Position numbers and translations under genes: made by a program
The notes under the pieces: generated by a model
Told to the model about the DNA's origin: nothing
Databases searched by the model: none
The model's input: the letters and a program-made list of their open reading frames with translations, nothing else
Shown here: positions 9,122-16,826 of the stretch, piece after piece
Position numbering within the stretch: the stretch's first letter is position 1
How the letters are laid out: each line of letters starts with the position of its first letter
Assembly: GCA_963818695.1 (NCBI GenBank)
Contig: CAWFTG010000003.1
Span: forward strand, 310,001 to 374,000
Direction of reading: 5' to 3'
Length of the DNA: 64,000 bases
Origin: AP-15 sp963818695
GTDB taxonomy: Bacteria; Pseudomonadota; Alphaproteobacteria; ATCC43930; CGMCC-115725

Positions 9122-9840
9122 GCACAGCTGGCTGCGAGCCGGAGCGGCGCCATCAGGTCTTCGGCCGCCGTCGCGGGCGGGCTCTGCGTCCCGGACAGAA
9201 GACCCTCGTCAATGAATTGCTGCCGCGGCTGGCGATACAGGTTCCGGCATCGGGTTACCTCGACATCGCTGCCCTCTTCGGCACCGCGCGGTCCACGATT
9301 TGCCTCGAGATCGGATTCGGCGGTGGTGATCATCTCGCGCAACTGGCCGAGCAGCATCCGCAAACCGGATTTATCGGCTGCGAAATATTCGAGAACGGGA
9401 TAGTCAAGCTGCTTGCGCAGATCGAGCGGCGACGGCTCGATAATATTCGGATCTTTGCCGATGATGCGCGCTTGATCATGGCGGCGTTGCCGCCGGCCTC
9501 GATCGGCCGGGTGTTCATCTTGTTCCCGGACCCTTGGCCAAAACGCCGGCAGCACAAACGCCGGATCGTGTCGCGCACAACCCTCGACGGCCTGGCTGAA
9601 ATCATGACCGATGATGCCGAGCTGCGCATTGCCACCGATGAGGCCGGCTACCTCTGCTGGATCCTCGAACACATTACCGCTCACCCCGCCTTCGAATGGC
9701 TGGCCCGCCGCCGCGCCGACTGGCGCGAGCGCTCGCCCGATTGGCCGGCGACCCGTTACGAGGCAAAAGCGCGTGCCGCCGGCCGCTCGCCCGCCTTCCT
9801 GCGAATAAGGCGCCGGCCGCGGATAACAATTCGGAATTGA
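9118..9840 (+). CDS. trmB: tRNA (guanine-N7-)-methyltransferase, start codon unresolved
   Basis: TrmB makes m7G46 in tRNA. The SAM site (LEIGFGGGDHLAQLA) and the hallmark FPDPWPKRRQHKRRI are present. Family-like sequence (HQVFGRRRGRALRPGQKTLV) extends upstream of the first conventional start in frame, TTG 9217. Between the in-frame stop at 9004 and 9217 there is no ATG, GTG or TTG. I therefore give CTG 9118, which overlaps the metK TGA; the other possibility is an undetected indel. Without this upstream part the product would lack about 33 residues. The C-terminus (RIRRRPRITIRN) is slightly extended. Confidence 0.8.
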   Translation: MSTAGCEPERRHQVFGRRRGRALRPGQKTLVNELLPRLAIQVPASGYLDIAALFGTARSTICLEIGFGGGDHLAQLAEQHPQTGFIGCEIFENGIVKLLAQIERRRLDNIRIFADDARLIMAALPPASIGRVFILFPDPWPKRRQHKRRIVSRTTLDGLAEIMTDDAELRIATDEAGYLCWILEHITAHPAFEWLARRRADWRERSPDWPATRYEAKARAAGRSPAFLRIRRRPRITIRN

Positions 9841-10250
9841 GTATTTTATCACCCCTGGCTGTATTTGCAGCGAACCTACAGCGAGGTGTCCTCCAATGGT
9901 TGAAGTGCAGTGCAACAAAGCTCATCACCTGCGGCGGTTTTGGATCCTTCGCATAGCACGCCATCATGGCTAATTTCAGGTCGGCGAACGCGGCCCATGA
10001 TCTATCCGGTTCAGACCGGCGGCCCCCGCGCTGAGTGTATCGGAGCCACGGCGGGTTGTGCTTCGCTCACCCGCCCTACCCCCTCCTGCGCGCCGCGAAG
10101 TCCTACCGATCCGGACAGGTCAGGTCGAACTGAAACTCCACCGGGGCGACTGCCGACAATTCGGTGGAAACAAAGCTCGACCAGACCGCTGCTTTGCACG
10201 CGTTGGGCAATGACGCGCGTCTGCCACGGTATTTGTGCAGAGCATGCCGG
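9841..10250. other. Gene-poor stretch with a palindromic repeat
   Basis: There is no supportable gene between trmB and the kinase remnant. The stretch contains a 7-bp inverted repeat (GGCGGGT 10050-10056 and ACCCGCC 10069-10075) of the kind scattered in alphaproteobacterial intergenic DNA. The normal neighbour of trmB in this gene order (rimP-nusA) is absent, so the segment marks a rearrangement point. Confidence 0.5.
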
Positions 10251-10253
10251 TAA

Positions 10254-10790
10254 ATCGGTAGTCGCATTCGTGTGCTTGTGAAGAAAGCGCCGCCCCGCCG
10301 AGACCGGCTGGACATCAATCAGACTATCCGTGAAGTCGTCGCTCTGACCCAGACCGAGATGCAACGCAATGGGGTCACGTTGCATACCCGGCTTGCGGAC
10401 GACCTACCTTTCGTTGCGGCGGATCGGGTCCAGCTGCAGCAGGTAGCGATCAATCTGATCGTCAATGCTATCGAAGCGATGAGCGGCGCCAGCGAGCGAC
10501 CGCGCGAACTCACGATCGGGTCTGGAATAGACAATGCGAACGACCTGTTCGTCGAAGTGCAGGACACCGGCCTGGGGCTCGATCCGAAGCAACTCGACCG
10601 GCTTTTCCAGTCTTTTTACTCGACCAAGCCCGATGGGATCGGCATGGGACTGGCGATCAGCCGCTCGATCGCAGCAGCCCACGGTGGCCGGCTATCGGCA
10701 GCGCCGAATAAGCCCCATGGCGCCGTCTTTCGATTGACGCTGCCGGTCGAACACTTTCCGAAGGTGTACCCAGCTTATACCCAAGTATAA
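10254..10790 (+). pseudogene. Histidine kinase remnant: ATPase domain only
   Basis: What remains is the C-terminal HATPase domain of a PAS/FixL-type sensor kinase. It starts right after the dimerisation helices (RIRVLVKKAPPRRD) and carries the N box (INLIVNAIEAM), G1 (VQDTGLGLD) and G2 (GIGMGLAISRSIAAAHGG) boxes. The phospho-acceptor histidine, HisKA helices and sensor part are missing. In frame, a TAA at 10251-10253 precedes it; GTG 10272 could start a 172-aa protein. Upstream there is only a trace (EHAGKSVV) of the helix in another frame. It lies before a FixJ-like receiver, so this was probably a two-component pair. A free HATPase fragment with a function is unlikely. Confidence 0.75.
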
Positions 10791-10905
10791 TCGCGACGAG
10801 CTGTTCCGCTGGGCCATCTTTACTTTTAGCGATCAGAGCCGACACCGGTGCAATGGCGGAAGCCCGTGACGCACATTATTTCTGGTCAAATTAGGGACCG
10901 CAAAT

Positions 10906-11298
10906 TTGCCAAGGACAACCGTCATAGCGATCGTCGACGACGATCGCTCGGTGCGAGAGGCTCTGACAAGCCTCGTCAGGTCGTTGGGCTATGTTGCAAT
11001 CGCGTTCGAATGCGCCGAGGACCTTCTGAAATCCAGACGCCGCCGCAACGTGTCCTGCCTGATTGCGGACGTGCAAATGCCAGGGATGACCGGAATTGAG
11101 CTCCATGATCGGCTGGTCGCGTCAGGTCAGCCCCTTCCGACCATCCTTATCACAGCGTTTCCCGACGAAAGGGCGCGCAAGCGCGCGCCTGAGGCCGGCG
11201 CGATTTGCTATCTCACCAAACCGTTCAGCGAGGAGGACTTGCTCACGTGTATGCGTTCCACTCTCGGGCTCGGTGAACCGGGTACTAAGTCGTCATGA
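10906..11298 (+). CDS. Single-domain response regulator (FixJ-type receiver)
   Basis: This 130-aa protein is a receiver domain with no output domain. The acidic pair IVDDDRSV, the phospho-acceptor in LIADVQMPGMTGIEL, the conserved Thr/Ser region ILITAFPD and the lysine of YLTKPFSEEDL are all present. The start is TTG 10906 with AGGGAC upstream. It sits 115 bp behind the kinase remnant. FixJ-like receivers of this type often lose their LuxR-type output or act as phosphate sinks; with the partner kinase broken it may be an orphan. Confidence 0.8.
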   Translation: MPRTTVIAIVDDDRSVREALTSLVRSLGYVAIAFECAEDLLKSRRRRNVSCLIADVQMPGMTGIELHDRLVASGQPLPTILITAFPDERARKRAPEAGAICYLTKPFSEEDLLTCMRSTLGLGEPGTKSS

Positions 11299-11384
11299 CG
11301 CATGGGCGCGCAACGTGGGCGCGTGGGCCGTCGGGTTTCGGATAGGTTGCCATTTGGCGCGGATGCGTGCGCCGGTGCGTCGCT

Positions 11385-11665
11385 GTACGAGGGTCTGCGG
11401 CATCAATGCATCGATCGAATTGCCGGACGCCAGTCATCCGGCGCGGCGGGTGATCGAGGAATGCAAAAGCCGGCACCGCGACCTGATCGTCGAGCTTTGC
11501 CGCAAGGCGAGGCTGCGCGATCCCGAGCTTCTCGCCGATGAATTGTTCCTGCTGGGCGAAGGTGCTCGCCTCAGCATTCAAAGCCTTGGACCGAACGGCC
11601 CCGCCGAACGCCTCGCCGAAATGTTCGAAACGCTGGTGGCGGCCCACACGCCCTCGGGGGATTAG
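11385..11665 (+). pseudogene. TetR family regulator, C-terminal remnant 1
   Basis: The reading frame gives the ligand-binding half of a TetR regulator: INASIELPDASHPARRVIEE, then RDLIVELCRKARLRDPELLADE and LFLLGEGARLSIQSLGP, ending PAERLAEMFETLVAAH. The DNA-binding N-terminus is absent; the sequence upstream is the response regulator in another frame. It is a truncated gene with no plausible start of its own. A second TetR tail of a different subfamily follows at once. Confidence 0.65.
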
Positions 11666-11723
11666 CGCGAAGAGCTCGGCTCCAACCCTTCGGCGCATTT
11701 ACATTTTACTGCCGACAAACCTT

Positions 11724-11915
11724 TTTGCAGAGGTTTCCGGCGCCGACCGTCGCACCGCCACCGCACGCAATCTTCTCGATCTGATTCTGCCGCCGATGCT
11801 GATGCGTGCGCTGTCGGAGAACGCCTCACAGCGTTTGCGCGCCGAGATCGCGCCGCGTGTCCCGCAAACGGTGGCGTTCTTCCTTGCCGCCTGCAGACAG
11901 GACGAAATTGGTTAG
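11724..11915 (+). pseudogene. TetR family regulator, C-terminal remnant 2 (paralogue of the emr-linked TetR)
   Basis: This short frame (GADRRTATARNLLDL, LPPMLMRALSENASQ, AEIAPRVPQTVAFFLAACRQ) aligns over its whole length with the C-terminus of the intact TetR protein encoded at 59933-60613. The last part is nearly identical in DNA as well: GTGGCGTTCTTCCTTGCCGC and the bases after it occur in both places. The helix-turn-helix half is missing, so it is a duplicated fragment and not a working regulator. Confidence 0.72.
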
Positions 11916-11946
11916 ACCAAACGCTGTTGCGTAAACTTAAACAGGC

Positions 11947-13128
11947 TCAATGCCGCACCATACCCATCCAGAACATTGTCTTGTCGCCGACATCGACATC
12001 GTATTTGCGGACGAAATCGAGCTTGCCGCTGTCGTCGATGCGGAACACCGACAGGTTGGCGGGCACGATACGGATCGCCGCGCCCTCTCTCACCGGGAGC
12101 GCCATGATGTGTGCTGCGACCAGCATGCGTCCACTCGGGTCGATGTGGAAGGTGCGGCAGTGGATGCCGCGCGTATCGACGTGCTGCATCGGCACCGGCT
12201 CCCCGGTCTTCACATCGATCTCGTACACGGCAAACGTATTCTCGCCGCCGGCGAAGACGGATTTGCCGTCGACCTGGACTGTCGAGGACGCGCGGTTGGC
12301 GGCATAGACAAAGCGGCCGCTCGGGTGGATGTGGACAGTGCCGGCGGCTTGCCGGCCACGGATGTTGCCGGGCTCGGCCAACGTCTCCTTGCGGAAGATC
12401 GGCGCCGCCGAAAGCTGGCCATCGGTGATCGTGAACATGTCGAGCTTGTTCTCGCGCTCGAGCGAAACGTAGACCCAGGGCTTGGTCGGGTTGAAGTCCA
12501 GGTGGCGCGGTCCGAAGCCATAACCGCCGTTTGGCGCTATCGACACTTCGTCCCTCAGCAACCCTCCTCGGTATTGGAAAACCTTCAGCGCCCCCGGGTC
12601 TTCCGGCTTGCCTGCAGCGGCGTCATTTCCGCGTGTGACAAGGACGGCGAGCCGATTGTCGGGGCTGACCCTTACCTGGTGCCCGTAGATGCCGGCATCG
12701 ATCGGCCCCGGCTGACGCACCTCCTCACCGGGGATCCCGTCGGGATTAACGCGGTAGACCCGAAGTGCACTCGGATTGCTGAAGGCGACCAGCAGGTGCT
12801 CGGAAGGAATATCGGTCGTCAGATGGATCGGGCGGGCCGGCAGCGGTATGGATTGGCCATGCGGCGACAGCGCACCCGAAGCCGGATCGATCCGGAACGT
12901 TGTCACGTGATGCTTGTCGCCCGCCGAGCCTGCCCCCGGCACGCTGTCGCTGGAGGCGACATAGAGATATCGCCCCGATGCGTGCGGCCAGGCATAATGC
13001 ACATTGGCCGGTAAGGTGACGGTGCGGCGCCTGACCAGCGTGGCGCCCTCGACGTCGACGTCGTATTGCGTGAGCTCGGGCCCGACACTGGCGTAAAGCG
13101 CCACCCGAGCTGATGCAAATTGCGGCAT
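11947..13128 (-). CDS. Lactonase-family seven-bladed beta-propeller protein
   Basis: The 393-aa product has the repeated blade pattern of the 6-phosphogluconolactonase/YncE-like family (for example HASGRYLYVASSD, SPDNRLAVLVTRG, FNPTKPWVYVSLE, HPSGRFVYAANRAS and DPSGRMLVAAH). Members hydrolyse sugar lactones or serve as uncharacterised propellers. I see no signal peptide, so it is probably cytosolic. It stands alone, convergent to the TetR remnants, and its substrate cannot be told from context. Confidence 0.8.
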   Translation of the reverse strand: MPQFASARVALYASVGPELTQYDVDVEGATLVRRRTVTLPANVHYAWPHASGRYLYVASSDSVPGAGSAGDKHHVTTFRIDPASGALSPHGQSIPLPARPIHLTTDIPSEHLLVAFSNPSALRVYRVNPDGIPGEEVRQPGPIDAGIYGHQVRVSPDNRLAVLVTRGNDAAAGKPEDPGALKVFQYRGGLLRDEVSIAPNGGYGFGPRHLDFNPTKPWVYVSLERENKLDMFTITDGQLSAAPIFRKETLAEPGNIRGRQAAGTVHIHPSGRFVYAANRASSTVQVDGKSVFAGGENTFAVYEIDVKTGEPVPMQHVDTRGIHCRTFHIDPSGRMLVAAHIMALPVREGAAIRIVPANLSVFRIDDSGKLDFVRKYDVDVGDKTMFWMGMVRH

Positions 13129-13318
13129 GACAGCGGTCCCCGATGGTGGAATTGAACTTCAAACCATCCGCCATGCAGCGCTCGGCGTCTAGTATTTCTG
13201 GCACTCGCAAGCACCTCCCCTCGCGCGGGGTCAATCACGCGCGCGGCGCACGCCGCCGGCTGCAGCTCTTTAGGATGGTCACGGTGCCGGGAGCAGAGAG
13301 CTCTCGTCGACCGTTGCG

Positions 13319-13465
13319 ATGGTGACTACGGTCGATCCGTTGCGCGCGCGCAGCCGAAGTATTTATGGAGAGTTCTCCTCGGTGTCGCCGCGGGAGATCT
13401 ATCCGCCCTATGGATTCGCGACGATGAACGAGGCGGAGTTCGGAACCCCGACGCGGCTCGACTGA
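13319..13465 (+). CDS. Possible 48-aa ORF of unknown function
   Basis: ATG 13319 to TGA 13463-13465 encodes a 48-residue peptide with a non-random composition (SIYGEFSSVSPREIYPPYGF, then MNEAEFGTPTRLD). There is no clear ribosome binding site and no recognised family. The surrounding 13129-13653 gap holds nothing else that I can support. It may be a fragment of a lost gene. Confidence 0.25.
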   Translation: MVTTVDPLRARSRSIYGEFSSVSPREIYPPYGFATMNEAEFGTPTRLD

Positions 13466-13653
13466 TCGTGTGGGTCAGGCGGTTGCGCGAATGTCGTCTC
13501 AACCGCCAAATCGTACTGGAGGGCCCTGCTCTACGAATAGATTGCTGATCGAAATAAATCCGCGCATTCTGCTATTGCACGGTGTGCATCGTAGTGATAG
13601 AGGCCGAAAAGACCAATCCCGGTCGACCTCTACTTTTGTCTCGAAGGCACAGA

Positions 13654-14118
13654 ATGGCGATATTGGACGAGATCACCAAAGAGAAGCAGCGGGTCGGCGA
13701 GGCGCTCGCGCGCCTCGACGCGCAACGCGAGAAGCTCACCGGCCAGCTCGGCGAGCTGGAGGCGACCGAGCGAGTGCTGGCGCGCTACAGCAAAGGCCAG
13801 AAGGCAAAAACGCCTGCTTCAACGGCGACCCCGCGCACCGCAACAAAGGCGGCAGCTGCTCCAGCGCGGCAACCCGGGCCGGGGACGACCGCGACACGCG
13901 CTGGTGGCAAGCGCACCCCGCCGACCCTCGGCGAGCGGGTTCTTGCGTTGGCAGACGGCAGGACGCAGCAGGAAATCGCCGCTGCGTGCAAGGGGGCTCG
14001 CCCGAATCATGTCGGCGGCGTCATTGCCCGGCACAAGCGAGCTGGCCGCATCGAACTTCGCGACGGGAAGCTCTATGCCACGCAGTCGGCTAACACGGAG
14101 CAACGCGCCACGGCCTAA
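13654..14118 (+). CDS. Coiled-coil protein with a C-terminal winged-helix-like domain, unknown function
   Basis: A 154-aa protein not assigned to a named family. Residues about 1-45 form a charged coiled coil (EITKEKQRVGEALARLDAQR, then EKLTGQLGELEAT). Residues about 50-88 are an Ala/Pro/Thr-rich linker. Residues about 89-146 look like a small helix-turn-helix: LGERVLALADGRTQQEIAAA, then NHVGGVIARHKRAGRIELRD with a beta-wing-like end. This suggests a DNA-binding dimer. ATG 13654 begins the conserved part. It stands alone between non-coding stretches. Confidence 0.6.
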   Translation: MAILDEITKEKQRVGEALARLDAQREKLTGQLGELEATERVLARYSKGQKAKTPASTATPRTATKAAAAPARQPGPGTTATRAGGKRTPPTLGERVLALADGRTQQEIAAACKGARPNHVGGVIARHKRAGRIELRDGKLYATQSANTEQRATA

Positions 14119-14350
14119 TACTCCAGTCGAAGGACCCTCTGCCCGGGGGCAGCCGACTGGGGCACATCTGCGGCGAGCATCGACCAAATTCAACGAGGCG
14201 ATGCAGCGAAGAGGATCCGGCCTGATGAGGGTCGGGTCTGTGCGTCTTCACGCAGCTGAGGGTGGCCCGGTCGATCGGACGGAGCGGCATCGACGCATGC
14301 CGGACCGCGGCAAGTCCGTCTCGACTGATCGGCGTAATTTCTAATAGGAT

Positions 14351-15027
14351 CTAGCCGTGGTTCCCCGTGAGCATGTCGGCTTTGCGGTTGAGGGCCGCAA
14401 TGAGGCCGTCTATTCCGTCAGTCTTGAGGATGGCGGCGAATTCGGAACGACGGGTCGCGACCTCACTGACCGCGCCGTCGAGGTAGATGTCAGACACGAG
14501 CCACCCATCGCCACTGCGGCGCATCATGTAGTCGACCTTGACCGGCTCACCGCTGGCTTTAATGATCTGGCTCTTCACCATGACCCCGGAAAGCGCGGGC
14601 TGCTCGCCAGTCACTTCCAGCTCTGTCCGGCATAACTGTCGAAGCGGTCGGCGTAGATAGCTGAAATGTAGCGCCCAAAGCTCTCGGTCACCTGCCGGCG
14701 CTGCGCCTCGGTCAGACCGGCCCAAAACGGGCCGACTGCCAACCGCGCCATCGAGGAGATGTCGAAGCTGCGGCGAATAACCGGCTCCAGTTGCGTGAAG
14801 CGGCCGCTCTGCCCCAGTGTCCGGCCGTTTTTCATCGTGCTGAGCAGCGCGTCGTAAAGGCCTTGCACAGTATCGCCGCTGTTCGCGGTCGCGGCATGGA
14901 CCGGATAGGAAAGCATGCTGAGGCCGAGACCGGCGGCAAAAGCCACAGCTTTGCACAATGACAATTTTGGTACGATCGGTTGGCCGATCGTTTGGTCAAA
15001 GATCGCTGGACAAGAGCGTATCGCCAC
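14351..15027 (-). CDS. MlaC/Ttg2D-like phospholipid-binding periplasmic protein, frameshifted
   Basis: The product belongs to the MlaC (Tgt2/Ttg2D) family, which ferries phospholipids across the periplasm. GTG 15027 is preceded by AAGGAGAGG, a strong ribosome binding site, and the N-terminus has a hydrophobic export signal ending in YPVHA-A. The first part ends in SFGRYISAIYADRFDSYAGQ; the second (ELEVTGEQPALSGVMVKSQI, RRSGDGWLVSDIYLDGAVS) is in another frame. One base missing near 14627 (CAG-GAG) explains it; repaired length is 225 aa. No mlaDEF genes are adjacent; an isolated copy like this is often tied to hopanoid or outer-membrane lipid transport. Confidence 0.78.
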
Positions 15028-15412
15028 GTTTCCTCTCCTTTTACACATGTGCGAGCCAATCAGCGTGAGCCTGATCTCAGCGTCTGCCCGCGTGACCAGG
15101 GGACAGACCAACCGTGCGGCGGTCGCCGAGAAATGGATCGCGAAGCCAACTTTGACCCGACCGCCGCCGGTTTCGACCGCTCCTTGGCCATTGGCAAATT
15201 GTCTCGAGGCACCGCCAAAACCGGCTCCATGAGCTCTCTCCGCTCGAAGCAGCAGAACCGCGGATCAAAGCTACTGGGACGCGTCAGGCCGTGCTATTGA
15301 ACCTGGGGATGAAGGGGTGCCGCGTGGGAATATTTCTATTACACTTTCGTTTAGGACGGCTCTAAAAAGGGGCCTTGCGCGCCGCGTTTCTTAGCACCGC
15401 TCCGGCGCGGTC
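15028..15412. other. Intergenic stretch without a supportable gene
   Basis: This gap lies upstream of the mlaC-like gene. A 56-residue frame from ATG 15133 on the plus strand has no recognisable features. I see only the mlaC ribosome binding site at its edge. Confidence 0.4.
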
Positions 15413-15592
15413 GAGGGTTTTACCTGCTATTACGGCGTCCGCTCATTGGTCTTCGCGCAGTTTCACGAAACCCTGGAGCATGCGATTGCTTGGGAGAAGC
15501 GGATGAAGAAATGGCGACGCACCCGGAAATTGGAGTAGATCGAGCAACACAGTCCGCAATGGCGCAACCATTACGACGACTTGGCACCCTAA
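15413..15592 (+). pseudogene. GIY-YIG endonuclease remnant
   Basis: One frame reads the second half of a small GIY-YIG nuclease: CYYGVRSLVFAQFHETLEHA, then WEKRMKKWRRTRKLE, stop, IEQHSPQWRNHYDDLAP. The residues after the TAG (15536-15538) still match the family, and the N-terminal catalytic part (GIY...YIG and the arginine) is missing. It is therefore a decayed gene. Just behind it is a perfect GC hairpin of the dispersed-repeat type. Confidence 0.7.
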
Positions 15593-15627
15593 CGCGGCCC
15601 CCTGTTCATGCCAGGGGCAGGCTCTGG

Positions 15628-15647
15628 GTCCCCGCTTTCGCGGGGAC
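15628..15647. repeat. Palindromic repeat (8-bp perfect stem)
   Basis: GTCCCCGC and GCGGGGAC flank the loop TTTC. The motif is typical of the CCCCGCTTTCGCGGGG palindromes found scattered in alphaproteobacterial genomes, here 36 bp after the GIY-YIG relic. Confidence 0.7.
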
Positions 15648-15797
15648 GACGAAAATTTGTCGTGCCATCCGAGCGAGGATACCGAAGCGAGATGGGTACG
15701 ACATACGCTAATTTAGGCAACCAGGTACTAGGCTTTTTACTCTCTCCCCCGCCGGTCCATACGTGAGGAGGGGAGGTTATATGGAGGGACCGGGAAA

Positions 15798-15824
15798 GGG
15801 CCGGGCAATCCGCCAGCCCGGCCC
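15798..15824 (-). terminator. Candidate terminator downstream of zur
   Basis: A perfect 9-bp stem (GGGCCGGGC 15798-15806 and GCCCGGCCC 15816-15824) with a 9-nt loop. Read on the minus strand it is followed by TTTCCC, a weak T-run, about 140 nt after the zur stop. It could equally be another dispersed palindrome. Confidence 0.4.
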
Positions 15825-15963
15825 CGCGACGTGTGGTGATTTTCGCTGTCGCTCAAGCAAACCTCGGACATGTAAGCACTAGGCTAGGCGCAGACGCTCT
15901 GCTCCAGCAGGTCGCGCCTGAACCGATTGCGGACACCGCCGAGCAGCACGCGCCCGGGCACAC

Positions 15964-16416
15964 TCACCGCTGAACCAATCGGCAGGCCGGACAAAGTCCG
16001 CGCGCCTCGATTACCTGCCGCTCGACGGCAAAACCTCTGCCTTCCCCGAGCCGGCGCAGGCTCTGCACGATCTCGTCGTCGCGGAGCTCTTCGGTGGCGC
16101 CGCAATCGTCGCAGATCATGAACTGGCTTTCGTGCGGATGCTCGATATCGCCGCAGGCGATGAACGCGCTCGACGTCTCGACCTTGTGGATCAGCTTGTT
16201 CGCGAGCAGGAATTCAAGCGCTCGGTAAACGGTCGGCGGCCCCAGCTTGCCACGGCCACGCCGCAGTTCGGCGAGCAGCGCATAAGCTCCCGTCGGCTGA
16301 TCCGATGATAGGATCAGCTCGAGAACACGTCGGCGGACCGGCGTCAGCCGTGCTCCGCGCATCTTGCAGATCATTTGCGCGCGTGACAGCGCACCTTCGA
16401 TTTGCCGGGGCGTCAC
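15964..16416 (-). CDS. zur: Fur-family zinc uptake regulator Zur
   Basis: A 150-aa Fur-family repressor. The winged helix (MRGARLTPVRRRVLELILSS, TVYRALEFLLANKLIHKVE) and the structural-zinc cysteines (CDDC at about 106-109, CPAC near the C-terminus) are visible. The sequence HPHESQFMICDDCG is typical of Zur rather than Fur or Irr. It would shut off zinc import genes when zinc is plentiful; no znuABC genes are in this window. Its upstream region has an A/T-rich stretch with a short inverted repeat that could be an operator. Confidence 0.82.
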   Translation of the reverse strand: MTPRQIEGALSRAQMICKMRGARLTPVRRRVLELILSSDQPTGAYALLAELRRGRGKLGPPTVYRALEFLLANKLIHKVETSSAFIACGDIEHPHESQFMICDDCGATEELRDDEIVQSLRRLGEGRGFAVERQVIEARGLCPACRLVQR

Positions 16417-16453
16417 CGCAGCCCTCTAGAACCTATTTAGGTCGAATTTAATT

Positions 16454-16464
16454 TTATAGCATAA
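16454..16464. promoter_or_regulatory. Possible Zur operator upstream of zur
   Basis: The motif TTATAGCATAA lies 38 bp upstream of the zur start in an unusually A/T-rich stretch. It resembles the TTATA/TATAA core of Zur boxes but is short and imperfect. The rest of the 16417-16826 gap between zur and msbA holds no gene I can support. Confidence 0.25.
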
Positions 16465-16826
16465 CTAATCAATACGCCTAACTTGTCCCTAGCTGGCTCC
16501 TATTGCTGTTTTCGCAGCGAAATATCAGCCAGCCATGTCAGCTTGTCCGCGGAATCCTGGACCTCGATCCCTTGGGGGGCCGAATTAACAGCTGCCTCTC
16601 ACTCTTCCGTTTGCTTCTTGCTGCTAACGGGTTCCAGCACGAGAGAGTTTGGGTTCAGGGGAGATCCTGAGTCAACAGGACAATACCAATAACGCAAATC
16701 ATTATCAAGGGAGAAATATCCTGACCCGCACCGAGTTTGCGTGCGTCATCTGTCCTCGTAGGTGGCCCAAGCGCACGCGCCGCGCTTGCCAACGCCGATC
16801 CTCGGCTCTAACAGTGCCGGGGACCC

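Noticed and set aside
9819..9831. GCGGATAACAATT, identical to part of the lac operator
   Set aside because: It lies in the last codons of trmB (coding for RITIRN) with no other vector or lac sequence around; a chance match is enough.
16483..16692. Small plus-strand ORF in the zur-msbA gap
   Set aside because: Ser-rich, no recognisable features and no ribosome binding site; probably chance.
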